Assembly (NCBI GenBank): GCA_002308955.1
Contig: DBWJ01000025.1
Coordinates: 25,195 to 38,452, forward strand
Length of the DNA stretch: 13,258 nt
Direction of reading: 5' to 3'
From: Lachnoclostridium sp. UBA1241
GTDB lineage: Bacteria; Bacillota; Clostridia; Lachnospirales; Lachnospiraceae
Made by a program: the position numbers and the translations under genes. The notes beneath the pieces are model-generated. The model was not told where the DNA came from and made no database searches. It worked only from the letters and a program-made list of their open reading frames with translations. Shown piece after piece: positions 1 through 5,534 of this stretch (its first letter is position 1; each line of letters opens with the position of its first letter).

Positions 1-314
1 TACTCCGGATGGCCGGGAGTCAGGGAGCCGTCCTGACGGAACTGCATCATATCTTCCTTCGTAAGGCCGTAGCCGAACAGATGAAGAAGGGAATATAACA
101 AAGTGGAACCGTGTCCGCCGGAAAGGATGAACCGGTCACGGTTCGCCCAGTCGGGATTGGCGGGGTTGTGCTTCATGTGCTTTGCCCAAAGCTCGTAAGC
201 CACTGCTGCGGAGCCGAGCGGCAATCCGGGATGTCCGGATTTTGCTTTCTGGATCGCGTCTGCTGCCAGCACACGGATGGCATTAACAGACATCGTGTCG
301 ATAGATTTGCTCAT
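1..314 (-). CDS. tkt: Transketolase, N-terminal part (runs off left edge)
   Basis: The minus strand opens with ATG at 314-312 and reads MSKSIDTMSVNAIRVLAADA, followed by QKAKSGHPGLPLGSAAVAYELW, then RDRFILSGGHGSTLLYSLLH, and continues past base 1. The SGHPG segment, the RDRFxLSxGHGS segment and the following LLHLFGYGL are characteristic of the thiamine-diphosphate N-terminal domain of transketolase, the non-oxidative pentose phosphate enzyme that moves two-carbon ketol units between sugar phosphates in the cytosol. About 104 codons are present. The GDG-type TPP motif and the pyrimidine and C-terminal domains lie outside the window. A GGAGG ribosome binding site sits 9 bases upstream of the ATG. 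The N-terminus matches full-length single-chain transketolase, but a split-subunit form cannot be excluded from this fragment. The gene has its own promoter about 100 bp upstream. Confidence 0.93.
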   Translation of the reverse strand, partial: MSKSIDTMSVNAIRVLAADAIQKAKSGHPGLPLGSAAVAYELWAKHMKHNPANPDWANRDRFILSGGHGSTLLYSLLHLFGYGLTKEDMMQFRQDGSLTPGHPE

Positions 315-342
315 GTTGGAATTCCTCCGAGGATTATTCTTT

Positions 343-376
343 CCTGCCTTGTCATTTCATCAACCCGACAGGCAGG
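343..376 (-). promoter_or_regulatory. Stem-loop in the transketolase 5' leader
   Basis: The arm at 343-353 (CCTGCCTTGTC) pairs with 367-376 (GACAGGCAGG), forming about 10 bp with one bulged base and a 13-nt loop. It lies in the predicted leader between the promoter at 413-441 and the ribosome binding site at about 324-328. No T-tract follows on the minus strand, so it is not an ordinary terminator. It could stabilise the mRNA or modulate translation. No riboswitch family was recognised. Confidence 0.4.
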
Positions 377-412
377 CGCTGCGTCCGTCGTCACGGGCGC
401 ATACCTGTGTAA

Positions 413-441
413 ATAATAGCATATCGCTCCGTACAATGCAA
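413..441 (-). promoter_or_regulatory. Sigma-A promoter for transketolase
   Basis: On the minus strand a TTGCAT -35 (441-436) is separated by exactly 17 bases from a TATTAT -10 (418-413). The -10 is preceded by TGC, giving an extended -10. Spacing and position fit the tkt start at 314, with a leader of about 90 nt. Confidence 0.6.
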
Positions 442-462
442 GAAATCCACGCCGATTTGAGC

Positions 463-493
463 AAAAAAGGCCCGCAGGGCAGTCCTGCGGGCC
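463..493 (-). terminator. Rho-independent terminator of the rsmI-sulfatase operon
   Basis: A perfect 10-bp GC-rich stem, GGCCCGCAGG (469-478) with CCTGCGGGCC (484-493) and a 5-nt loop, is followed on the minus strand by six T (463-468). It lies 17 bases past the sulfatase stop codon and separates that operon from the transketolase promoter. Confidence 0.9.
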
Positions 494-510
494 GGAAGGA
501 CGAGACGTCC

Positions 511-2103
511 TCATTTGCCTTCGATAATATGCTTATTGTAATACTTGGATTTCTTCTGAAGCAGCTTGTTAAGCTTCTTTAAGCCGAACCGCTCGCAGAG
601 CGTCTGCTCGTCGGAATAGAGGTTCACGCCGAGGCCCAGTTTGTTTCCTTCGACGGTAAATCCCATGGCGGCGAGTGTCGTCGGATACATGTCAAAGGCA
701 CAGTAGTCACGGTTCTTTCCGAGTGTGTATTCAACCGCGCTGTTCAGGATTACCGCGTAGGCTTTCCGGTCGTACTTCTTAACGCCCTTTGAGATGTTGC
801 GGTAATACATGCTGTCCATGGTCGGGTGGTCGCCGACGATCACAACCGTGGTATCCTCGTAGAAAGGCTGCTGCTTCAGCCAGTTCACGAATTCCTCAAT
901 CTGATGATCCGCACAGAGAATCGAGTTATCATAGGAGTTTTTGAACTCGTTTCCGCACAGGGGGCAGATATAACCGCCCGTAAAATGCGTATCGATCGTC
1001 ATGAGGGTTACGCAGAAGGGATCTCCCGACTCCGCCGCCGCAAGAATCTCTTCCTTTGCGAATTCGTAAAGGCGGAAGTCCTCGTAGCCCCACCAGACTT
1101 CATAATCGTCGTAAGGCAGACGATGGTTTTTGTTATAGTAATTGTAGTCGCGGACAATCGGGTCGCCGTGCGTCGAAAGCAGCAGATCGGTTCCGGCAAA
1201 TTCGATCCTCGATCCCTGTAAAAACACGTTCCGATATCCGTAATCCGAAAGAATCTCCCAGATGGAAACCATGCCGGGCAGGAAGGTCTTGTAGCCTTTG
1301 CCCATGTTGTTCCGCCCAATGGGAACGATGAGCGGCGTGCCGCATGTCTGCGAAACCAGGGAGCCGCACGTCCATACTGCGCCCTCCGCAGGCTCTAAGC
1401 CGTTCAGCTTACCGTCTACGGAGAAGCATTCACCTTCGCCGAGGGCAAGGCTTGTCAGATACGGAATTCTGCTCCTGTCCGCGAGTCCGCCGACGCTCTT
1501 GTCCGCGTAGGTGTCCTCCATGGACTCCATGTAGATGTAAATCAGGTTCCGTTTCTTCTCGGGAGCCTTGATCATCTCCTTCTTGGGCATTACGTAATAA
1601 GTCTCATAAAGATTGGACGGCGTCAGCTGTCTCCAGAAGAAGGAGAACACCCGCATCTTCGCAAGAACCACGATTGCCGCGATCGCGAAGAAAAGTCCCG
1701 CCGTAAGTACCTTCCGTTTGTGGAAGAATTTCGGTTTCGTCGTCTTCCTGCGCCAGAAATTCCCGAGCCAGTACTCGAAAACCGTCATCACCGGAAGTCC
1801 GATTCCCATGGCAATGTTGAGCGAGAAGAAATTGCCCGCGTCCGCGCCTTCCATCGGCACCATCAGCTGGAAGATCATCGACGCAACCGATACGCCGTTG
1901 AACAATATGTGCTGCCATACGCCTGCGATCACAACCGCGTTGCCGAGAAGAAGAAAGACAATGCGCCAGATCTTCTTCGCTTTGGTCTCCTTAACTGTGT
2001 CATTTGCCGCTTCCAAAGCCTCGGCCGTTTCCTTAGTTTCTACCGCTTCCGCGGTTTCCTTGATTTCTGTTTCCTTAACCTCTTTCAAATCCTGTCCGTC
2101 CAT
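511..2103 (-). CDS. LTA synthase / OpgB-like sulfatase (phosphoglycerol transferase family), membrane-anchored
   Basis: This 530-aa protein starts at ATG 2103, chosen because a GGAG ribosome binding site precedes it and it lies 11 bases after the rsmI stop. A longer in-frame reading would overlap rsmI by about 200 bp. Residues 5-43 are a charged KET-rich stretch. Hydrophobic segments at about 46-68, 94-114 and 132-150 anchor it, leaving an extracellular catalytic domain. The alkaline-phosphatase-fold signature is visible: metal-binding ESME (E193), the likely nucleophile T245 in a WTCGSLVSQTCG context as in OpgB/MdoB enzymes, DTH (D371, H373) and GDH (D425, H426). A CPLC pair (C380, C383) plus C397 and H400 lies between the last two motifs. 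The family transfers phosphoglycerol-type groups onto membrane glycolipids or polymers at the cell surface. The exact substrate cannot be told. It has few membrane segments compared with classical LtaS (five). Confidence 0.82.
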   Translation of the reverse strand: MDGQDLKEVKETEIKETAEAVETKETAEALEAANDTVKETKAKKIWRIVFLLLGNAVVIAGVWQHILFNGVSVASMIFQLMVPMEGADAGNFFSLNIAMGIGLPVMTVFEYWLGNFWRRKTTKPKFFHKRKVLTAGLFFAIAAIVVLAKMRVFSFFWRQLTPSNLYETYYVMPKKEMIKAPEKKRNLIYIYMESMEDTYADKSVGGLADRSRIPYLTSLALGEGECFSVDGKLNGLEPAEGAVWTCGSLVSQTCGTPLIVPIGRNNMGKGYKTFLPGMVSIWEILSDYGYRNVFLQGSRIEFAGTDLLLSTHGDPIVRDYNYYNKNHRLPYDDYEVWWGYEDFRLYEFAKEEILAAAESGDPFCVTLMTIDTHFTGGYICPLCGNEFKNSYDNSILCADHQIEEFVNWLKQQPFYEDTTVVIVGDHPTMDSMYYRNISKGVKKYDRKAYAVILNSAVEYTLGKNRDYCAFDMYPTTLAAMGFTVEGNKLGLGVNLYSDEQTLCERFGLKKLNKLLQKKSKYYNKHIIEGK

Positions 2104-2114
2104 AACGCGCTCCG

Positions 2115-2969
2115 TCACCCTGAAATCTCTTTGTAAATCTCCCTTTTCGGGACCCCCCTGTCCCGCGCGACGGCTTTGATGGCCTCCATTCGTTCCATCC
2201 CTTCCGCCTCGTATTTTGCCACGTGGTCGGCGACGCTGATGTCCTGCCACCGGGCCGCGGCCTCCTCCGATACTTCCTCGTCCGATTTGCCGGAAAGAAC
2301 AAGCACGCACTCGCCCTTCGGCTCCTCCGCCGTATAATGTAAGATCGCTTCCCGAAGCGTCCCGAAGAACCGGGTCTCATGCTTTTTGGTAAGCTCCCGA
2401 AGAACCGCTATCGTCCGTTCCTCCCCGACGGTTTCCGCAAGCTCCGTCAGCGTTCGTAAAAGCCGGTGCGGTGCCTCGTAAAGAACAACCGTCCTCCGTT
2501 CGTCCGCCACCTCCGAAAGTGCCTGCTTCCGCTGCTTCTTATCCATGGGCAGAAATGCTTCAAATGCGAACCTTCTCGTGGGAAGCCCCGACATCGTCAG
2601 CGCCGTAACGCAGGCGCAGGCTCCCGGAAGAACCGTCACCGTGATGCCGGCCTCATAGGCCATCTTTACGAGCTCCTCGCCGGGATCGCTGATTCCAGGC
2701 ATTCCGGCGTCGGTGATCAGGGCGATGTTCTGCCCCGCAAGGAGCTTGTCAATCAGCGTGTGTCCTTTTTCGATCTTATTGAATTCGTGATAACTCGTCA
2801 TCGGCGTGTGAATCTCGAAATGATTCAGAAGCTTGATGCTGTTTCTGGTATCCTCGGCGGCGATCAGGTCCACCTCCGAAAGGACGCGCATCACCCGGTA
2901 CGTCATGTCCTCCAGGTTTCCGATGGGGGTCGCGCACAGATATAAGGTTCCGCTTTTTCTGTCGTCCAT
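2115..2969 (-). CDS. rsmI: 16S rRNA (cytidine-1402 2'-O)-methyltransferase
   Basis: This 284-aa SAM-dependent tetrapyrrole-methylase-fold enzyme is recognised by its ordered motifs: LYLCATPIGNLED (9-21), AEDTR (38-42), SYHEFN (59-64), TDAGMPGISDPG (86-97), LPGACA (114-119) and GLPTRRFAFEAFLP (128-141). RsmI 2'-O-methylates C1402 in the decoding centre of 16S rRNA. Length is normal for the family. The common LPGPSA motif reads LPGACA here. ATG 2969 is preceded by AAGGAG at 8 bases. The gene is the first of a two-gene operon. Its stop lies only 11 bases before the sulfatase ATG, and the sulfatase ribosome binding site overlaps the end of this gene, so translational coupling is likely. Confidence 0.95.
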   Translation of the reverse strand: MDDRKSGTLYLCATPIGNLEDMTYRVMRVLSEVDLIAAEDTRNSIKLLNHFEIHTPMTSYHEFNKIEKGHTLIDKLLAGQNIALITDAGMPGISDPGEELVKMAYEAGITVTVLPGACACVTALTMSGLPTRRFAFEAFLPMDKKQRKQALSEVADERRTVVLYEAPHRLLRTLTELAETVGEERTIAVLRELTKKHETRFFGTLREAILHYTAEEPKGECVLVLSGKSDEEVSEEAAARWQDISVADHVAKYEAEGMERMEAIKAVARDRGVPKREIYKEISG

Positions 2970-3040
2970 CTTCGCCGCTCCTTTCCGAAAAATGCCATCC
3001 CGTCTTCACATAACTGCGTCTTTTTTGCCCACGCCGGTAC

Positions 3041-3069
3041 ATTATAGCACATTGTTTTATCAAAATAAA
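3041..3069 (-). promoter_or_regulatory. Probable promoter of rsmI-sulfatase operon
   Basis: On the minus strand TGC-TATAAT (extended -10; TATAAT at 3046-3041) lies about 70 bases upstream of the rsmI start. The corresponding -35 position, 17 bases upstream, is weak (TTTATT at 3069-3064). An extended -10 could compensate for that. Confidence 0.5.
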
Positions 3070-3100
3070 CCATTCTTTTCGCGCGGGCGCACGAAATTGC

Positions 3101-3129
3101 TTGAATTCCGCCTCGTGATATGGTACTCT
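3101..3129 (+). promoter_or_regulatory. Candidate promoter of prfC
   Basis: TTGAAT (3101-3106) is followed after 17 bases by TACTCT (3124-3129), preceded by TGG as an extended -10. It is back-to-back with the rsmI promoter, and the leader to the prfC ATG would be about 75 nt. The -10 is a poor match, so this is tentative. Confidence 0.35.
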
Positions 3130-3211
3130 TTTGTGCGGCGTTCCCACACCGGGAGCGAATCGTCCGGCGCCGGTATCCCGCGCCGTTACTCGACACAGAA
3201 AGGGTATTTTC

Positions 3212-4804
3212 ATGTCAGCTTTTGAAGACAATATAAAGAAACGCCGCACATTTGCCATCATTTCCCACCCGGATGCCGGTAAAACGACGCTTACCGAGAA
3301 GTTTCTGCTGTACGGCGGAGCGATCAATCTGGCCGGTTCCGTTAAGGGCAGAAAGACCGCGCGCCACGCGGTTTCCGACTGGATGGAGATTGAAAAGGAG
3401 CGTGGTATTTCCGTTACCTCGTCCGTTCTTCAGTTTAACTACGACAATTACTGCATTAATATTCTCGATACGCCGGGCCACGAGGATTTCTCGGAGGATA
3501 CGTACCGCACGCTGATGGCAGCAGACTCGGCGGTCATGGTTATTGACGCATCGAAAGGTGTTGAGCGCCAGACAATCAAGCTTTTCAAGGTCTGCGTCAT
3601 GCGCCACATTCCGATTTTCACATTTATCAACAAAATGGACCGCGAGGCCAACGACCCGTACGAGCTGATGAGCGACATCGAGAACGTGCTCGGTATCGCC
3701 ACCTGCCCGATCAACTGGCCCATAGGCTCCGGCAAAGGCTTTAAGGGCGTTTACGACCGGAACACCAAGGAGGTTGCCCTCTTCACCGCCGCGATGAACG
3801 GCCAGAAGGAAGTTGCCACCGAATATATGGCAGCGGATTCTCCGGCGCTTAAAGACCGCATCGGCTATGATTTCTACGACAAATTACAGGAAGACATCGA
3901 GCTATTAGACGGCGCAAGCGCCGAGTTCGACCAGGAACTCGTCAATGCCGGCGAACTTTCTCCCGTCTTCTTCGGTTCCGCTCTTACGAACTTCGGTGTG
4001 GAGACATTCCTGAAGCATTTCCTTTCGATGACCAGCTCTCCGCTTCCGAGAAATTCGGATCAGGGCGTCATCGACCCGTTCCGTTCCGATTTCTCGGCCT
4101 TCGTCTTTAAGATTCAGGCCAACATGAACAAGGCACACCGCGACCGTATCGCGTTCATGCGCATCTGCTCCGGCCAGTACACGCCGGGCATGGAGGTCAA
4201 TCACGTGCAGGGCGGCCGGAAGGTTAAGCTTTCCCAGTCCACGCAGATGATGGCGGACGAGCGCCACATCGTCGAGGAGGCCTACTCCGGCGATATCATC
4301 GGCGTCTTCGACCCGGGCATCTTCTCCATCGGCGACACGTTGTGCGAGTCCAACGAAAAATTCCGCTACGAAGGCATCCCGACCTTCGCGCCCGAGCATT
4401 TTGCGCGGGTCCGCCAGGTCGACACGATGAAGCGTAAGCAGTTCATGAAGGGCGTTACGCAGATTGCGCAGGAGGGCGCCATTCAGATTTTCCAGGAATT
4501 CAACACCGGCATGGAGGAAATCATTGTCGGCGTTGTCGGCACGCTGCAGTTTGATGTTCTGCAGTTCCGCCTCCAGAGCGAATACAACGTCGAGATCAAG
4601 CTCGAGCCGCTACCCTACGAGCACATCCGCTGGATTCTGAATCCCGAGGAGTGCCCGCCCGACAAGATTGTCGGCACCAGCGACATGAAGCGCATCAAGG
4701 ACCTTAAGGACAACCCTCTGCTCCTGTTCATCAACGCATGGAGCGTCGGCATGGTGCAGGAGCGAAACAAATCGCTGAAGCTGGCGGAGTTCAGGGTGGA
4801 CTAG
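3212..4804 (+). CDS. prfC: Peptide chain release factor 3 (translational GTPase)
   Basis: The 530-aa product begins MSAFEDNIKKRRTFAIISHP. ATG 3212 was chosen because AAAGGG lies 7 bases upstream and residue 1 aligns with typical RF3 N-termini; an upstream in-frame start would add 27 unrelated residues. G-motifs are complete: G1 HPDAGKTT (19-26), G2 RGISVT (64-69), G3 DTPGHED (86-92) and G4 NKMD (140-143). The RF3-specific segments WMEIEKERGISV and DFSEDTYRTLMAADSAVMVI distinguish it from EF-G. RF3 recycles RF1/RF2 from the ribosome after peptide release by GTP hydrolysis. Length is normal for the family. It is the only complete plus-strand gene in the window, apparently monocistronic. No simple terminator follows immediately; the first strong hairpin plus T-tract is the structured element at 4899-4983. 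Confidence 0.96.
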   Translation: MSAFEDNIKKRRTFAIISHPDAGKTTLTEKFLLYGGAINLAGSVKGRKTARHAVSDWMEIEKERGISVTSSVLQFNYDNYCINILDTPGHEDFSEDTYRTLMAADSAVMVIDASKGVERQTIKLFKVCVMRHIPIFTFINKMDREANDPYELMSDIENVLGIATCPINWPIGSGKGFKGVYDRNTKEVALFTAAMNGQKEVATEYMAADSPALKDRIGYDFYDKLQEDIELLDGASAEFDQELVNAGELSPVFFGSALTNFGVETFLKHFLSMTSSPLPRNSDQGVIDPFRSDFSAFVFKIQANMNKAHRDRIAFMRICSGQYTPGMEVNHVQGGRKVKLSQSTQMMADERHIVEEAYSGDIIGVFDPGIFSIGDTLCESNEKFRYEGIPTFAPEHFARVRQVDTMKRKQFMKGVTQIAQEGAIQIFQEFNTGMEEIIVGVVGTLQFDVLQFRLQSEYNVEIKLEPLPYEHIRWILNPEECPPDKIVGTSDMKRIKDLKDNPLLLFINAWSVGMVQERNKSLKLAEFRVD

Positions 4805-4813
4805 AAACGGACA

Positions 4814-4878
4814 GCCGTGCGCCCCAGTCTTTTTCCAAAGGCCTGCACGCCGCAATCTTTTCCAAAAGGCCTGCGCGC
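4814..4878 (+). repeat. Imperfect 28-bp tandem repeat after prfC
   Basis: TCTTTTTCCAAAGGCCTG followed by CACGC (4828-4850) recurs as TCTTTTCCAAAAGGCCTG followed by CGCGC (4856-4878), 28 bp later. The GCCGTGCGCC stretch from 4814 resembles the same unit's 3' part, giving about 2.5 copies. The last copy's GGCCTGCGCGC (4868-4878) is exactly inverted at 4987-4997. Confidence 0.65.
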
Positions 4879-4898
4879 TACCTCATAAGCAACTTAAT

Positions 4899-4983
4899 AG
4901 CAGCCTGCCTACTGCAGGAGCTGCGAACCGGGAGCTAAATCCCTCTCGCATCTCCTCAGTGGCGCGGCTGCTTTCTTTGTTTT
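4899..4983 (+). terminator. Long structured hairpin ending in T-tract (prfC side)
   Basis: Plus-strand folding gives one long stem-loop in six helices: AGCAGCC/GGCTGCT (4899-4905 with 4966-4972), GCC/GGC (4907-4909 with 4961-4963), ACTG/CAGT (4911-4914 with 4957-4960), AGGAG/CTCCT (4916-4920 with 4952-4956), TGCGA/TCGCA (4922-4926 with 4946-4950) and GGGA/TCCC (4930-4933 with 4940-4943), capped by GCTAAA. The T-rich tract TTTCTTTGTTTT (4972-4983) follows. Position and polarity fit a terminator for prfC. The 28-nt apical part, 4922-4949, recurs exactly inverted at 5458-5485. It could instead be one end of a mobile element. Confidence 0.7.
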
Positions 4984-5045
4984 CTGGCGCGCAGGCCCTT
5001 GGTCGTTCCCCGGCGCACGGCCTGTAACCGGTTTCCCGGAGCGCA

Positions 5046-5388
5046 CGGCCCCCCTACATGCCAAAACGGTCCGCAGGGGGGCCGTTTTCAAAAATCTCCC
5101 ACCTGGCCTAAAGACCATGCGGCCCCCCTACATGCCAAAACGGTCCGTAGGGGGGCCGTTTTCAGAAATATCCCACCTAAGCCAAAGGCAACTCGGCCCC
5201 CCTGTATGCCAAAACGATCCGCAGGGGGGCCGTTTTTAAAAATCTCCCACCTGGCCTAAAGACCACGCGGCCCCCCTGTATGCCAAAACGGTCCGCAGGG
5301 GGGCCGTTTTCAGAAATATCCCGCCTAAGCCAAAGGCAACTCGGCCCACCTGTATGCCAAAACGGCCCGTAGGGGGGGGCCATTTTCA
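5046..5388 (+). repeat. Five tandem 74-bp terminator-like hairpin repeats
   Basis: Five units start at 5046, 5120, 5194, 5268 and 5342, an exact 74-bp period. Each has CGGCCCCCCT pairing with AGGGGGGCCG around a 19-nt loop containing GCC-AAAAC-GGT, then TTTT on the plus strand. Unit 5 is degenerate (CGGCCCACCT against AGGGGGGGGCCA). The spacers alternate between two types: CTCCCACCTGGCCTAAAGAC after units 1 and 3, and ATCCCACCTAAGCCAAAGGC (one base differs) after units 2 and 4. The array is therefore a duplicated 148-bp dimer plus one extra unit. There is no T-tract on the minus strand, so the polarity is plus. Confidence 0.92.
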
Positions 5389-5429
5389 GGTTAAACCAGC
5401 TTGACGGACTGCCGGGCGCGGGACATATT

Positions 5430-5507
5430 AAAAAGGCGGCCGCGCCAAGTAGCAGGGGCGAGAGGGATTTAGCTCCCGGTTCGCACCTGCTGCTTAGGCA
5501 GGCCGCC
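5430..5507 (-). terminator. Long structured hairpin ending in T-tract (sigma operon side)
   Basis: Read on the minus strand, helices are GGCGGCC/GGCCGCC (5507-5501 with 5441-5435), GCC/GGC (5499-5497 with 5446-5444), AAG/CTT (5495-5493 with 5449-5447), AGCAGG/CCTGCT (5491-5486 with 5456-5451), GCGA/TCGC (5484-5481 with 5461-5458) and GGGA/TCCC (5477-5474 with 5467-5464), with the GCTAAA loop. Five T follow (5434-5430). It lies 27 bp past the lipoprotein stop and is a good Rho-independent terminator for the sigma operon. It is homologous to the hairpin at 4899-4983, with changed but still paired stems. Confidence 0.78.
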
Positions 5508-5534
5508 AGTTGTATAGTAATTCGCCCGGCCGTC

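Larger units (their letters stand above)
4805..5534. other. Convergent intergenic region rich in structured repeats
   Basis: No believable protein gene lies in these 730 bp between the 3' ends of prfC (plus) and the lipoprotein gene (minus). Contents in order are: imperfect 28-bp direct repeats (4814-4878); a long hairpin with T-tract facing right (4899-4983), bracketed by an 11-bp inverted repeat (4868-4878 and 4987-4997); a 10-bp direct repeat GCGCACGGCC at 5013-5022 and 5041-5050, again 28 bp apart; five 74-bp hairpin units (5046-5388); and a homologous long hairpin facing left (5430-5507). Open frames crossing it are by-products of the repeats. Confidence 0.8.

Noticed and set aside
315..510. 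Riboswitch in the transketolase leader
   Set aside because: Only one simple stem-loop is present, with no terminator/antiterminator pair and no recognisable aptamer such as the TPP riboswitch core.
2104..2310. Upstream extension of the sulfatase into rsmI
   Set aside because: The added 69 residues are Arg/Gly-rich and out of frame with the well-conserved rsmI C-terminus. The ATG at 2103 has its own ribosome binding site.
3131..3211. 27-residue N-terminal extension of prfC
   Set aside because: It lacks a ribosome binding site, overlaps the predicted leader and has no counterpart in RF3 proteins. ATG 3212 has AAAGGG at correct spacing.
4922..4949. tRNA T-arm remnant or attachment site
   Set aside because: GGGA-GCTAAA-TCCC looks superficially like a T-arm, but it lacks the TTCRANY loop and any acceptor or anticodon arm. 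It is explained better as the apex of the long hairpin.
4999..5259. Open frames across the hairpin array (also 5177-5674 minus)
   Set aside because: The predicted peptides are simply the 74-bp repeat translated in rotating frames, with no independent start signal. The minus one also runs out of frame through the lipoprotein gene.
5046..5388. CRISPR array
   Set aside because: The whole 74-bp period is repeated, including the segments between hairpins. There are no unique spacers, and no cas genes are near.
4899..5507. Integron attC-type recombination sites
   Set aside because: No GTTRRRY-type core sites, no cassette genes and no integrase are present.
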